A stretch of 64,000 nucleotides of DNA from Anaerolineaceae bacterium (lineage in GTDB: Bacteria > Chloroflexota > Anaerolineae > Aggregatilineales > Phototrophicaceae), in assembly GCA_020634135.1 (NCBI GenBank), contig JACKCG010000006.1:62001-126000 (forward strand). Reading direction: 5' to 3'. Below the pieces are notes generated by a model that did not search any database, had not been told where the DNA came from, and saw only the letters and a program-made list of their open reading frames with translations. The translations under genes were made by a program, and so were the position numbers. This document shows positions 42,701 to 52,069 of this stretch, one piece after another; the first letter of the stretch is position 1; the number at the start of each line of letters is the position of its first letter.

Positions 42701-43583
42701 CATCGGCACGCTGTTGGGACGTTTTCTCACCAGTTGGACGGCGCGAGGAATCGTGATCGCGCTGGCGCTGGTCTTTGCGCTTTTCCCGGTCATCTGGATC
42801 ACTTCGGCATCGTTCAACCCCACCGGCTCCATGTCAAATCAGACGCTCATCCCGTCAAATGTCAAGAACCTGGATGATCTGCTGACGAACTACCGCCGGT
42901 TGTTCGATGACCCTCAGGTTCCATTCTGGCGCTGGATGTTCAATTCGCTGTTCATCGCCGTAGTCTCTACCATTTTGACACTCCTCATCACCTCGTTGAG
43001 CGCCTACGCCTTTTCGCGCTTTCGATTTCGGGGGCGGCGCAGCCTGCTGCTTTCGATCTTCCTGGTACAGGTGTTTCCCAATCTGCTGGCACTGGTGGCG
43101 CTCTACCTGATGCTTATCCAGATTGGCAAATATGTGCCGCTGCTCGGCCTGAACTCGTATGGCGGCCTCATCATGATCTATATGGGCGGCGGCATGGCGG
43201 TCAATATCTGGCTGATGAAGGGCTTTTTTGACACCATCCCCCGCGATATTGACGAATCGGCGCAGGTAGACGGCGCGACGCACTGGCAGAGCTTCTGGTA
43301 TCTGATCTTCCCGCTGGTACGCCCGATCCTGGTGGTGGTCGGGTTGTTCGCCTTCGTTGGCACATTCAACGAGTTTTTGCTGGCGCGGGTGATGCTCAAC
43401 GAGCGCGAGACGTGGACGCTCATGGTCGGCATGTTCAGCTTTGTCTCTGGCGGGGAGTTCTCCACCGATTGGGGTGTGTTCGCCGCCGGGTCGTTGATCG
43501 CGGCGGTGCCGATTGTCCTGCTTTACCTGTCTTTGCAACGTTATATCGTGAGTGGCTTAACTATCGGCGCAGTAAAGGGGTAG
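42693..43583 (+). CDS. malG: Maltodextrin ABC permease MalG-like
   Basis: The start at 42693 is preceded by GGGAGGAGG with nine bases between; TTG and GTG codons just upstream are less likely. The 296-residue protein has six membrane segments and the EAA-type loop (ESAQVDGATHWQSFWYLIFPL). It forms the transport channel with MalF. No malK ATPase gene is in the operon, so a shared MalK/MsmX-type ATPase elsewhere probably energises it. The following enzyme gene starts six bases after the stop. Confidence 0.9.
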   Translation: MSNIGTLLGRFLTSWTARGIVIALALVFALFPVIWITSASFNPTGSMSNQTLIPSNVKNLDDLLTNYRRLFDDPQVPFWRWMFNSLFIAVVSTILTLLITSLSAYAFSRFRFRGRRSLLLSIFLVQVFPNLLALVALYLMLIQIGKYVPLLGLNSYGGLIMIYMGGGMAVNIWLMKGFFDTIPRDIDESAQVDGATHWQSFWYLIFPLVRPILVVVGLFAFVGTFNEFLLARVMLNERETWTLMVGMFSFVSGGEFSTDWGVFAAGSLIAAVPIVLLYLSLQRYIVSGLTIGAVKG

Positions 43584-43589
43584 CCCATC

Positions 43590-45209
43590 TTGGACTTCAT
43601 CTTCGGCACACTGGCAAGCGATGGTCTTAAGCTGGTACACCACCGAGCTATGCAGCAGGGGGTGCAGCACGCCTACCGTAAAACCCCGCGTGACCCGGGT
43701 CCCGGCCAGCCGGTGACGATCACCGTCACCACCGGCCAGAACATCACCGCTGCACACGTCGCCTGTTACTATACACTGGATGGCAGTATTCCTGCCGGGA
43801 GTCGCGGCGCGGCTGTTCACGGCTATGCATTGCCCCTGGAACAGGTCGAAACAACCTGGGATACCCTTTCGTGGAGCTACGTCACCACCTGGGAGGGGAC
43901 TCTGCCGCCGCAGCCTTCCGGCACAACCGTCCGCTACAGCATCGGCGCGTGGGATGCGGACGGCGCGGAAATCTGGGCGGACTGGCCGGACGTGCAGACT
44001 ACCGCCGAACATGCGTCGGGTTACTTCTTCAGGGATGAACCACTGCCGGATGACCTGGTGTATGGCGACCCGGCCAAAGCGACGGTTTTCGCCTATCATG
44101 TGGATACGCTGCACGTACCGGAGTGGGCGCGGGAAGCCGTTATCTATCAGGTGTTCGTAGACCGCTTTTACCCCGGCGATGGGCGTCAATGGCTGCAAAC
44201 CACCGACCTCATGGGGTTCTGCGGCGGCACGCTGGAGGGCGTGGAGCAGAAGTTAGGCTATATCGCCGACCTGGGCGCAACCTGTATCTGGTTGAGTCCC
44301 ACCTGGCTGAGTCCGACTCATCACGGCTACGACATCCTGAATTACAAATGCACTGAACCGCGTCTGGGGGGCAACACGGCGCTGCGTTCGCTGATAGACG
44401 CGGCACACCGGCGCGGTATCCGCGTGCTGCTCGACCTGGTGTGTAACCATATGTCGTACCAGAACCCGATTTTCCTGGAGGCCAGGAAAGATCCGACCAG
44501 CCCGTACCGCGACTGGTTCACCTTTAATGACTCGCGCATTGGCTATCGGACGTTCTTCACATCGGCCTCTATGCCACAGATCAACCTGGCGAACCCCGCC
44601 GCCCGTGACTGGATGCTGGATATTGCCCGTTACTGGCTGCGCGAATTCGACGTGGACGGCTACCGGCTGGATTACGCGCTCGGCCCCGGCCCGGCGTTCT
44701 GGGGCGACTTCCGCGCCGCCTGTCGTGAGGTCAAGGCGGATTCGTTCTGCTTTGGCGAGGTCGTGGATGCGCCGGATATGCTGCGGCAGTATGAGGGGCA
44801 GTTGGACGGCGCGCTGGATTTCCACAGCAGCGAGGCGCTCCGCAAGACGTTCGGCTGGAAAACGTGGCCGGAGGCCGGTTACGAACGGTTTGCCGCCCGG
44901 CATACGACGTATTTCCCGCCGGACTTCCTGCTGCCGACATTCCTGGATAACCATGACATGGATCGTTTCCTGTTCATCGCCGGGGGGGACAAAGCGGCGC
45001 TGCGCCGGGCTGCCGCCGAACAGATGCGCCTGCCGGGGCCGCCCATCATCTACTATGGCACGGAAGTCGGCCTGAGCCAGAAAGTCGGCACAAAAGGCAT
45101 GGGGCTGCACACCAATCGCGTCCCGATGGCCTGGGGAGACGACCAGGATACGGCGCTGCTGGCGTACTACACGGAACTGATTGAGAGCCGGAAACAGATG
45201 GTTTTGTAG
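43590..45209 (+). CDS. GH13 alpha-amylase family enzyme (cyclomaltodextrinase/neopullulanase-like)
   Basis: A 539-residue enzyme without signal peptide, from a TTG start behind AAGGGG. The N-terminal beta domain (about 1-160) resembles the CBM34-like domain of maltogenic amylases. The barrel contains LDLVCNHMS (region I), GYRLDYA with nucleophile D361, FGEVVDA with acid/base E390, and LDNHDMDR with D456. It should hydrolyse imported maltodextrins or cyclodextrins in the cytoplasm, which fits its place at the end of the malEFG operon. The C-terminal beta domain typical of GH13 is short or missing (ends 83 residues after D456). Confidence 0.88.
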   Translation: MDFIFGTLASDGLKLVHHRAMQQGVQHAYRKTPRDPGPGQPVTITVTTGQNITAAHVACYYTLDGSIPAGSRGAAVHGYALPLEQVETTWDTLSWSYVTTWEGTLPPQPSGTTVRYSIGAWDADGAEIWADWPDVQTTAEHASGYFFRDEPLPDDLVYGDPAKATVFAYHVDTLHVPEWAREAVIYQVFVDRFYPGDGRQWLQTTDLMGFCGGTLEGVEQKLGYIADLGATCIWLSPTWLSPTHHGYDILNYKCTEPRLGGNTALRSLIDAAHRRGIRVLLDLVCNHMSYQNPIFLEARKDPTSPYRDWFTFNDSRIGYRTFFTSASMPQINLANPAARDWMLDIARYWLREFDVDGYRLDYALGPGPAFWGDFRAACREVKADSFCFGEVVDAPDMLRQYEGQLDGALDFHSSEALRKTFGWKTWPEAGYERFAARHTTYFPPDFLLPTFLDNHDMDRFLFIAGGDKAALRRAAAEQMRLPGPPIIYYGTEVGLSQKVGTKGMGLHTNRVPMAWGDDQDTALLAYYTELIESRKQMVL

Positions 45210-45215
45210 ATCGCA

Positions 45216-45256
45216 GAAATGCCTTCTGGGCGGACGCCGAAGTCAGAGGGCATTTC
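45216..45256. terminator. Long hairpin between converging genes
   Basis: GAAATGCCTTCTG (45216-45228) and CAGAGGGCATTTC (45244-45256) pair over 13 positions with one G-U. Inside, GGCG-GA-CGCC can form a second stem. It lies between the GH13 and GNAT stops and may terminate transcription from both sides, although there is no U-run. Confidence 0.5.
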
Positions 45257-45276
45257 CTGGCAAGAATGAGATGTCC

Positions 45277-46125
45277 TTACAACGCCGCTTCCCAGTAGGG
45301 CAGGTCGTAGCCTGTGCGGCTGAAGCCGAAGCGCGTGTACAGATGCTGTGACTGCATGTTGCTATCCTGGGTGTTGACCGTCATCGTGTAGACGTAGCGG
45401 CGGAAAAAACGCTGTAAGACATCGCCCAGCAGCGCCCCGCCAATGCCCTGTCCCTGCTGGTTTGGCACCACCGCCAGCCGTGCCAGGTGCGCGCCATCCA
45501 TGTAGAGCGTGCTCAACTGGTAGCCCACTGCTGCGCCGTCCAGCCATGCCAGGGTACAGGTTGAGGCGATACGGTGTGCCTGCCGCATCTCATCCGCCGC
45601 AAGCTGCCAGGGCGGGGCAAACGCGGCATGATCTACGCTCACCAGGGCGTCCACGTCTCCCGGTTCGGCGGCGCGGATTTCTACCCGGTTCGGACGAGGC
45701 GGTGGGAGTTCGTCCCCGCTGCGCGCCAGTGTAACGACATGCTCGACATAGCGGAAGCCCAATGAAGCCAGCCGGGGTTCCAACCAGTCATCCATCATCA
45801 GCAGGCCGACCCGCTGAACGGATAGTCCGCGCAGTTCGGCGGCGATGGCATCCCACATCACTGAAAGCGCATCCCCGTTCAGCCGGTCATCGAGCGCGAC
45901 CAACCGCACCCAGGCGGCATGATTGAGCGGCTGCGACGCGGCCAGCAGCCCGACAAGCCGCCAATTCTGCCAGACCAACCGCATAATCGGTTGGTACTGC
46001 GATTCGAGCCAGTGCTGGGTTTCATGCCAGTCCAGGTGGGTGTGTACCCGCCGGGCGCGGAAGAGCAGGTCATGCACGGCCCGATAGTAGCGCCGTTTAT
46101 AGTGTGTGATGGTGAAGGCGGCCAC
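45277..46125 (-). CDS. GNAT family N-acetyltransferase
   Basis: 282 residues. The C-terminal GNAT domain (about 140-280) has the acetyl-CoA loop LAVVPNQQGQGIGGALLGDVL, VDHAAFAPPW upstream, and a late TRFGFSRTGYDL block. The N-terminal half (about 1-135) looks like a second, more diverged GNAT fold, so this may be a tandem-GNAT protein. Substrate unknown. The stop converges on the GH13 gene; the start is one base away from the stop of the DnaC-type gene upstream on the same strand, so they are likely cotranscribed. Confidence 0.8.
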   Translation of the reverse strand: MAAFTITHYKRRYYRAVHDLLFRARRVHTHLDWHETQHWLESQYQPIMRLVWQNWRLVGLLAASQPLNHAAWVRLVALDDRLNGDALSVMWDAIAAELRGLSVQRVGLLMMDDWLEPRLASLGFRYVEHVVTLARSGDELPPPRPNRVEIRAAEPGDVDALVSVDHAAFAPPWQLAADEMRQAHRIASTCTLAWLDGAAVGYQLSTLYMDGAHLARLAVVPNQQGQGIGGALLGDVLQRFFRRYVYTMTVNTQDSNMQSQHLYTRFGFSRTGYDLPYWEAAL

Positions 46126-46126
46126 G

Positions 46127-47509
46127 TTACCTGCGATTCATACGGGTGGGATAATCCGGCGCAGTCAGTGCGAATACAAAACAACGGCGCTTATCCATCA
46201 GCCGGGTACGGATACGGGCGTCGAGCGCGTCGAATTCCTTCGAGGTGGTGATTACCGTTGCCAGCCGGGCGACATAACGGTAATCGAGAATCTGGAACAG
46301 CTTTTCCCGCGCCCAGGGTGACGCATGTTCCGTCCCCAGGTCGTCCAGCACCAGGAACGGCACATTCCGCACCATCTGGAAACGCTGGTCAAAGCTGACC
46401 GGGGTGCCAGGGTTAAACGTCACGCGCAGGTAATCCAGCAGATCCGGCGTGGTGACAAAAATCACGGTGTTGCCCTGCTGCTGGACGTAGTTGGCAATCG
46501 CCGCCGCCAGGTGGGTCTTGCCGGTGGCATACTTCCCCGAAAATACCAGCCAGCCTTCAGGGTTCTGGACATAATTCTGGGCGACGCTCCAGGCCCGTTC
46601 AAGGTTGGCGGATTCTTCCTGCGACAGGCGGGCGCGGGTATCGAACGTCTCGAAGGTCATGTCTTTATACAGGTACAGGCTGGAAAGCTGATCGTGCCGG
46701 TTGGGGATCGTCGTGCGATAATCGGGCGCGATAATCCGGGCATGACGGATCATGCCCGCATCCAGCAAACGGCTGCGAATGCGCGGGTCAATCGAGTCCA
46801 GTTCGATATTGGTGGTGACGACTGTGGGCAGCCGGTGGGTGTAGCGGTGGTTGAGAAGCTGGAAGAGTTTCTCGCGCGCCCATCCGCTGGCGTTCTCCGT
46901 CCCCAGGTCATCCAGGATGAGCAGCGGCACACTCCGCACCCGGTCAAACGTTTCGTCATAGGCCACATCGGACGAAGGCGCATAGGCGCTGCGCAGATGG
47001 TCGAGCAGGTCGGGGACAGTGATAAACAGGACTTCATCACCGTGTTGCAAACGCTGATTGCCGATGGCCGCCGCCAGGTGTGTCTTGCCGGTGCCATACG
47101 TGCCTTCCAGCAGCAGCCAGCCTTCCGGCTTTTCGGCGAAATTACGGGATGTGATGACGGCATGGCGCAGCGAATTGGCCTGTTCGCCCTCTAAGGTTTC
47201 TTCGTGGATATAGAAATTATCAAAACCTTTATCGGCGAAAGAATCCAGGTTGCTCAAGCGCCGCAGCCGCTCCAGGCGATCGGTATCGCCTTCTAACGGG
47301 TTGTTTGGGCAGCGGAACAGCTTGCCAAAACGCGCGTCCGTGACCGGCACTTCGTAGCGGACAACGCCCAGACCGTAACACACCGAAGGCGTCTGGCCGC
47401 AGATGCGACACGGGCCGGTTTCCGCCTCAATGTTCGATGAAGTCGGCGTATTTTCCTGAGATATAGGGATTCCCATTTTCGCCAGACTCTTTCGCAGCGA
47501 GTCGTCCAT
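46127..47509 (-). CDS. Duplicated DnaC/IstB-type AAA+ ATPase (helicase loader-like)
   Basis: 460 residues with two DnaC-like AAA+ modules in one chain. Module 1 (about 90-265) has Walker A GTYGTGKTH (136-144) and Walker B LLILDD (196-201). Module 2 (about 290-455) has Walker A GKYATGKTH (325-333) and Walker B FLVLDD (385-390). The modules are alike (WAREKLFQLLN versus WAREKLFQILD; RLPTVVTT versus RLATVITT). The N-terminus has C34, C37, C44 and C67, a probable zinc site. DnaC/DnaI proteins load the replicative helicase. Neighbouring DnaD-like and DnaB genes on the same strand support that role. The tandem form is unusual for a loader. Confidence 0.85.
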   Translation of the reverse strand: MDDSLRKSLAKMGIPISQENTPTSSNIEAETGPCRICGQTPSVCYGLGVVRYEVPVTDARFGKLFRCPNNPLEGDTDRLERLRRLSNLDSFADKGFDNFYIHEETLEGEQANSLRHAVITSRNFAEKPEGWLLLEGTYGTGKTHLAAAIGNQRLQHGDEVLFITVPDLLDHLRSAYAPSSDVAYDETFDRVRSVPLLILDDLGTENASGWAREKLFQLLNHRYTHRLPTVVTTNIELDSIDPRIRSRLLDAGMIRHARIIAPDYRTTIPNRHDQLSSLYLYKDMTFETFDTRARLSQEESANLERAWSVAQNYVQNPEGWLVFSGKYATGKTHLAAAIANYVQQQGNTVIFVTTPDLLDYLRVTFNPGTPVSFDQRFQMVRNVPFLVLDDLGTEHASPWAREKLFQILDYRYVARLATVITTSKEFDALDARIRTRLMDKRRCFVFALTAPDYPTRMNRR

Positions 47510-48143
47510 CTCTGCCGTCCTTTTCCCAGCCCTTCAGCACCGCTTCAATATAGCGCCAATTCCGCGCATTCGCCTCGACCGCAATCTGCACCGCTTCTTC
47601 CAGCCAGTGCGGCGGGTATTCCTGCTCGGCGGCCTTGAGCGTGTCGGCAATCATCGGCGTGAGCGGCCCGATATTGTCCTCATAGAGTGTGTAGATATTG
47701 GGGCGGGCCGGCAGGATTTCAATCGAGTCGCCTTCCAGCGGCTGCCACTTCCCGGCCTGAACCTGCATGACACCGCTGCGGCCTCGCGGCGTATTGGCGA
47801 AGTAGAGCAGTTCACAGCCAGAGTCGCGCCGCAGTTCGACACACAGCAGCGCCCCGCGTTCCACCGCCCGCGCCAGCGCCGTCTCCAGCAGGGTTTCCGC
47901 CGCCGCCTGCGGGTCGGTCACCGCCAGGCCATTCATCAAAGCAGCATTTTCGCTGAAATCGCGGTAGCGCAGAAAACGGAACATCCCCTCTTTCTGCCGC
48001 AGCGCCCATAGCGAAAAGAGCACAACTTTCAGTTCACCCAGGTCATCAATCAGCGGCAGTAAATCACTGAAGAAGGGGTTGGGCAGCCCTGTCTCTTTGA
48101 CGATACCCGGCGGGAAGCCTTCGTATTTTTGCATTCCGTTCAT
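47427..48143 (-). CDS. DnaD-domain replication protein
   Basis: 238 residues. The C-terminal DnaD domain (about 150-215) has the characteristic NIYTLYEDNIGPLTPMIAD, EYPPHWLEEAVQIAVE and NWRYIEAVLKGW blocks. The N-terminal half looks like a winged helix. DnaD proteins act in primosome assembly between the initiator and helicase loader. Its 3' end overlaps the duplicated DnaC gene by 83 bases, so the two are coupled. This is the gene order DnaD to DnaC seen in low-GC Gram-positive primosomes. Confidence 0.85.
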   Translation of the reverse strand: MNGMQKYEGFPPGIVKETGLPNPFFSDLLPLIDDLGELKVVLFSLWALRQKEGMFRFLRYRDFSENAALMNGLAVTDPQAAAETLLETALARAVERGALLCVELRRDSGCELLYFANTPRGRSGVMQVQAGKWQPLEGDSIEILPARPNIYTLYEDNIGPLTPMIADTLKAAEQEYPPHWLEEAVQIAVEANARNWRYIEAVLKGWEKDGRDGRLAAKESGENGNPYISGKYADFIEH

Positions 48144-48176
48144 CCGTTATACCGCGTCAGCAGGTTATTCTTCACC

Positions 48177-48244
48177 GGACAACGCAGGCGTTGTCCCTAC
48201 CCCCAACGCGTACCATCATCGTAGGGACAGGGCCTGCCCTGTCC
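48177..48244. repeat. Paired-palindrome repeat with CCCTAC/GTAGGGA core
   Basis: GGACAACGC...GCGTTGTCC then CCCTAC, a 20-base spacer, GTAGGGA and CAGGGC...GCCCTGTCC. Located between the DnaB stop and the DnaD gene start. Confidence 0.75.
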
Positions 48245-48305
48245 ACTGAGGAGACGCAACACTTTTTACCCGGCACTGTTTGCCCTCATGCCTCAGCACT
48301 GCGCT

Positions 48306-50951
48306 TTAATAACTCATATCCACGCTGCGTTCGGCGGCGTTGAGGAACTTGGTCAGTGTCTTTTCATAATACAACGAAATCGTCCCCACCGGGCCGTTGC
48401 GGTGCTTGGCAATGATGACATCCGCCTGGTTGGGGAACTCCGTCGCTTCGTTATAGACCTCATCGCGGTAGAGGAACATCACGATGTCCGAGTCCTGCTC
48501 GATTGAATTGTGGGCGATGATATTACTTGCCAGGAAGTTGCTGTTGCCCGGCACAGTCAGGTCGTAGACTTCCGTTTCACCGTCCGGCTCAATTGAGGCA
48601 ATCTGATCCCAGTACACATCACTATCCGCTAGTAAGGCCAGCATATCTGATTGGACCACCTGAGAAAGCCGTCCAGCACGGTCCCTGCTCACATTTTGCT
48701 TGTATAAACTGGTTCCACAGTAAGCATTTCCAAGTTCCGCCTGCATCTGACGATTAGATATGCCTGCGGATTGCATTGCGGGTACAGCATAGCTGCGCCA
48801 GATGGTGTGCGGAATAATATCTCGGTTGGTATTCGCTGAATGCGTATCTATATAATGCTGAACTTCCTGCAACGCATTATGCTTGTAATCACCAACCACC
48901 TGAATATATTGAGCGAACAACTCTAAATCATCGCGCCCCGTGACAATGACATGATACTGGTCACGGCCTTTATTGTGCTGACTTACGGGTTTTAGGCGAG
49001 CATTGATACTTAGACGAACCAATAGAGATTGTACATCCTGAGCAAGTCTATGGCTGCTGCTGGCGTAATACACAGCCGGATAGTACCCCTTTGTAGTCCT
49101 TCTCATCTTCACGCAGCCGTCCGTAGCCCACAAATGGCGCAGGAACAGTGCAATGGCTTCACGGGGCTGGGCGAACACTTTGTCAGGAATATGCTTTTCG
49201 TGTGAGCGAAGGCCAAAGACGCCTAATTGTTCCAGCCATTCCGAAATCGGGTTACGAACGCCGTGTGTGATCTTGCGGGTGGTGGGCAAAAAGACCTGAT
49301 ACCAGTTATGGCCGGTTTCCCGATGGATACGCGGTTGTACATCGCTACCAAAGACCTCGCTTGCCAGATGCGAGACAATTTCCGCGAGATCATGTTCGCG
49401 TGTCGTATACTGAATAGCATGGTTCGGCAGCGTGCAACCATCTCCGATTAAATGGCCGAGCAAGGCAAGTTCGGCGTTGCTCATTGTCTGTTCGGTTGGG
49501 CTATCCAATAAACGCGGCAGCGCGATGTGGTCATTTGCGGTGAGTTCATCAAGCCGTTTCCAACCTGTAATGGTCAGGAATTTGTGGTTGGCCGTCGCCC
49601 GGATCGAGCGCCCCAGCTGGGTTGTCAGCCGATAGACAGGTTTCAAGCCGGTGCAGAAAGCATTCGACACCACGCCGGGTTCGAGTTTCCAGGTATCCAG
49701 ATTCAGACTCATTACCCGAAAGCCTGTTTTGCCACTGAGTTCCCGAATCGGTACATATTGGCCGCTGTCTGGCAGATACACCAGGCTTTCCCCTGTCAGA
49801 CACCCCGACTCACGCAGGTCACTCAATACCGGGCGCTTATCCTGGCGCTGTTCAACCGCGCGTGAAAGCTGCGCCGCCGAAAGCACGGGCACATTCAGCT
49901 CGCGTGCCATTTCCTTCAGGCTGCGGCTGATGTAGCTGATCTCCTGCACACGGTTGTTGCTGTACGAGCCGCCAGCATTCATCAGTTGCAGGTAATCCAC
50001 TACCACCAGGTCAATGCCATGTTCCCGCGCCAGACGCAGACACTTGGTACGCATTTGCAGCGGGTTCAACGCCGGGGAATCGTCAATGAAGATGCGGAAG
50101 TTGCTCAGATTGCCTGCCGCCGCCACAAACCGCTGCCACTCCTGTGGGCTGATGTTGCCGCCGCGCAGACTCTGGGTGTTAATCCCGGCTTCCATAGAAA
50201 CCAGGCGCTGCACAATCTGGTCTACGCCCATTTCCAGGCTGAAGATGGCGATCCGCGCCCCCAACCGTGCCATATTGATCGCAGCAGAAAGCATGAAGGA
50301 AGTTTTGCCCATACCAGGCCTGCCTGCGAAAACCAGCAGGTCGGGCTTCTGGAAGCCGCCCAGCAGCGTATCCAGGTCTTTGAAACCCGATGGCAGCCCG
50401 AACGACCCGCGATTCCCGCCCTGCATCAGCGTTTCGAGCCGCTCCCAGTACTCGTCAATCGCCTGGCGCATCGAAACCAGGTCTTTGTTCATGCGGCGTT
50501 CGCTCACATTGAACAACTGGGACTCCGCGCCGCTGATGACCTCTTCCAGCACCAACTGCTCGTCCAGTGCCAGCGCCTTGATCTGATCGGCGGCCACCAG
50601 CAGGCGACGACGGACAGCAGCCCGCTCGACAAGGCGGCCATACGCTTCGGCATGAACCGAGGTGGGTGTATTGTTAATCAGGTAAGTGAGGTACGCGCCG
50701 CCGCCGATTTCTTCCAGGTAGCCATAATCACGCAGTGCTGCCTGGACGGTGACATACTCAATCGGCTCGCTGATCGCAATCAGCCGGTCAAAGGCCTGCC
50801 AGATATACTGGTGACGGAGCAGGTAAAAATCATCGGCGTGCAAAAAAGCGGCCACCGCGTAATACGAGGAGGGATTCAGCAGAATCGCGCCCAGAACGGC
50901 TTCTTCGGCCTCCTGTACATACGGGATAGCGGATTGCGCAGGGTTTGTCAT
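48306..50951 (-). CDS. dnaB: Replicative DNA helicase DnaB with an intein
   Basis: 881 codons: a 449-residue DnaB interrupted by a 432-residue intein at residues 384-815. The N-terminal domain (about 10-115) and RecA-like domain are complete, with Walker A GRPGMGKTS (210-218), Walker B VVVDYLQ (317-323) and SIEQDSDIVMFLYRDE after the intein. The spliced junction is ESG/SIEQD, a classic DnaB intein site. DnaB unwinds DNA at the fork as a hexamer. The neighbours encode DnaD- and DnaC-like proteins. Function requires protein splicing. Confidence 0.95.
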   Translation of the reverse strand: MTNPAQSAIPYVQEAEEAVLGAILLNPSSYYAVAAFLHADDFYLLRHQYIWQAFDRLIAISEPIEYVTVQAALRDYGYLEEIGGGAYLTYLINNTPTSVHAEAYGRLVERAAVRRRLLVAADQIKALALDEQLVLEEVISGAESQLFNVSERRMNKDLVSMRQAIDEYWERLETLMQGGNRGSFGLPSGFKDLDTLLGGFQKPDLLVFAGRPGMGKTSFMLSAAINMARLGARIAIFSLEMGVDQIVQRLVSMEAGINTQSLRGGNISPQEWQRFVAAAGNLSNFRIFIDDSPALNPLQMRTKCLRLAREHGIDLVVVDYLQLMNAGGSYSNNRVQEISYISRSLKEMARELNVPVLSAAQLSRAVEQRQDKRPVLSDLRESGCLTGESLVYLPDSGQYVPIRELSGKTGFRVMSLNLDTWKLEPGVVSNAFCTGLKPVYRLTTQLGRSIRATANHKFLTITGWKRLDELTANDHIALPRLLDSPTEQTMSNAELALLGHLIGDGCTLPNHAIQYTTREHDLAEIVSHLASEVFGSDVQPRIHRETGHNWYQVFLPTTRKITHGVRNPISEWLEQLGVFGLRSHEKHIPDKVFAQPREAIALFLRHLWATDGCVKMRRTTKGYYPAVYYASSSHRLAQDVQSLLVRLSINARLKPVSQHNKGRDQYHVIVTGRDDLELFAQYIQVVGDYKHNALQEVQHYIDTHSANTNRDIIPHTIWRSYAVPAMQSAGISNRQMQAELGNAYCGTSLYKQNVSRDRAGRLSQVVQSDMLALLADSDVYWDQIASIEPDGETEVYDLTVPGNSNFLASNIIAHNSIEQDSDIVMFLYRDEVYNEATEFPNQADVIIAKHRNGPVGTISLYYEKTLTKFLNAAERSVDMSY
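48507..49802 (-). other. DnaB intein (protein-splicing element, LAGLIDADG type)
   Basis: It starts with Cys (C384: CLTGESLVYLPD) and ends with His-Asn (H814-N815), followed by Ser816 as +1 residue. Block B is ATANHKFLT with the conserved His. Homing-endonuclease motifs of LAGLIDADG (DOD) type are visible as LLGHLIGDG and LRHLWATDG. The C-terminal blocks are EVYDLTVPGNSNF and ASNIIAHN. All splicing residues are present, so it should splice. It lies at the SIEQD site also used by cyanobacterial DnaB inteins. Confidence 0.93.
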
Positions 50952-51231
50952 GAGCCTCTTGTCTATTGAGAAACGAAACGGCGCGTTCTGAACACAGGAA
51001 GCGCACCGCTTGAAGGTCTTAGCGTATCAGCCGGGAGCGACCACCCGGGCCAGTTAAAACGAATGCACCACATCACGAAACTCGGTGAGGTTTCTTCGCC
51101 TCACTAGTCTGCCACTGGATTTTGTCGTGCCGTCACGCACAAATCTGGCGTGCCCACTGGACGCTGTTCACACCAGGCTGATCTCTACGCCCTATACGGA
51201 ACTGGATTTCGTGACTGTTCAGAAAACCAGG

Positions 51232-51759
51232 TTATTCCTCATCATCCAGTTCGTCCATATCCAGCGTATCCAGGAAATCCGCGAATGCGCTCAAGCGGCT
51301 TTCGTCCACCGTTTCGCTCTCGCCCGCTGCACTGCTATCCAATTCATGCTCGACATCTTCGTCCGGGGGCGCGGCCAGCTTATCCATTACCATATCGGCA
51401 ACGAAAATCGGCACCCCACAGCGCACCGCCAGCGCGATTGCATCGCTGGGCCGGGCATCAATCTCGGTCTGTTCCCCGGAAACTTCCAGGACAATCCGGG
51501 CATAATAGATGTCTTCGCGCATGGCGCTAATCAGGATATGAACCACCTTGCCGCCGAGTTCGGTTATCACAGAGTGCAGCAGATCATGCGTTAATGGACG
51601 TGGGGAGGGGACGTTCTGAAGCCGGATGTTGATGGCCTCTGCTTCACACGGGCCAATCCAGATCGTGAGGTAGCGTTCGGCATTGATGTCCTTCAACACC
51701 ACCACCCGATGCTGCGACATCAGACTTACACGGATACTATCAATTATCACTTCTACCAT
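51232..51759 (-). CDS. Bifunctional nuclease (BFN) domain protein
   Basis: 175 residues. The BFN/DUF151 domain (about 1-130) shows VVLKDINAERYLTIWIGPCEAEAI, PRPLTHDLLHSVI and DARPSDAIALAVRCGVPIFVA, all typical. The C-terminal tail is very acidic (DELDDEE). BFN proteins have been reported to have RNase and DNase activity in plants; the bacterial role is unclear. It precedes DnaB by 280 bases on the same strand. No better function can be named. Confidence 0.85.
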   Translation of the reverse strand: MVEVIIDSIRVSLMSQHRVVVLKDINAERYLTIWIGPCEAEAINIRLQNVPSPRPLTHDLLHSVITELGGKVVHILISAMREDIYYARIVLEVSGEQTEIDARPSDAIALAVRCGVPIFVADMVMDKLAAPPDEDVEHELDSSAAGESETVDESRLSAFADFLDTLDMDELDDEE

Positions 51760-51920
51760 AACCTAAAGTCCCTGAATGCCTGCCTGCTATACGATGGTTC
51801 GTTATAGCGATTATACCCTGAAGACGCTGTACAGCAACAGAGACTTTGTGTCCTATCGGGTTGAAGCAGGACGATTGTGTCAAAATGGGAATTTCAATTT
51901 GATATACACGTCTGGCTTTT

Positions 51921-52014
51921 TTACCCCCTCTCAATCTCCCCCCGCCAGCAGGGGCGACTTGTTGGTCTGTTTGACCAGCCCTTTTTCTGTTTGCGGGGAG
52001 GGTTGGGAAGAGGG
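51921..52014 (-). repeat. Dispersed repeat, family D, copy 2 (inverted)
   Basis: Reverse-oriented copy of 22248-22345: a polypyrimidine arm, a CCGCCAGCAGGGGCGACTTG block and a GACCAG block occur in the same order on the opposite strand. Confidence 0.7.
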
Positions 52015-52069
52015 CAGAAAAGGCCATTTTGTATAGAATCAGTTTGATGCGATTGCCCTGCGGGTTGAA

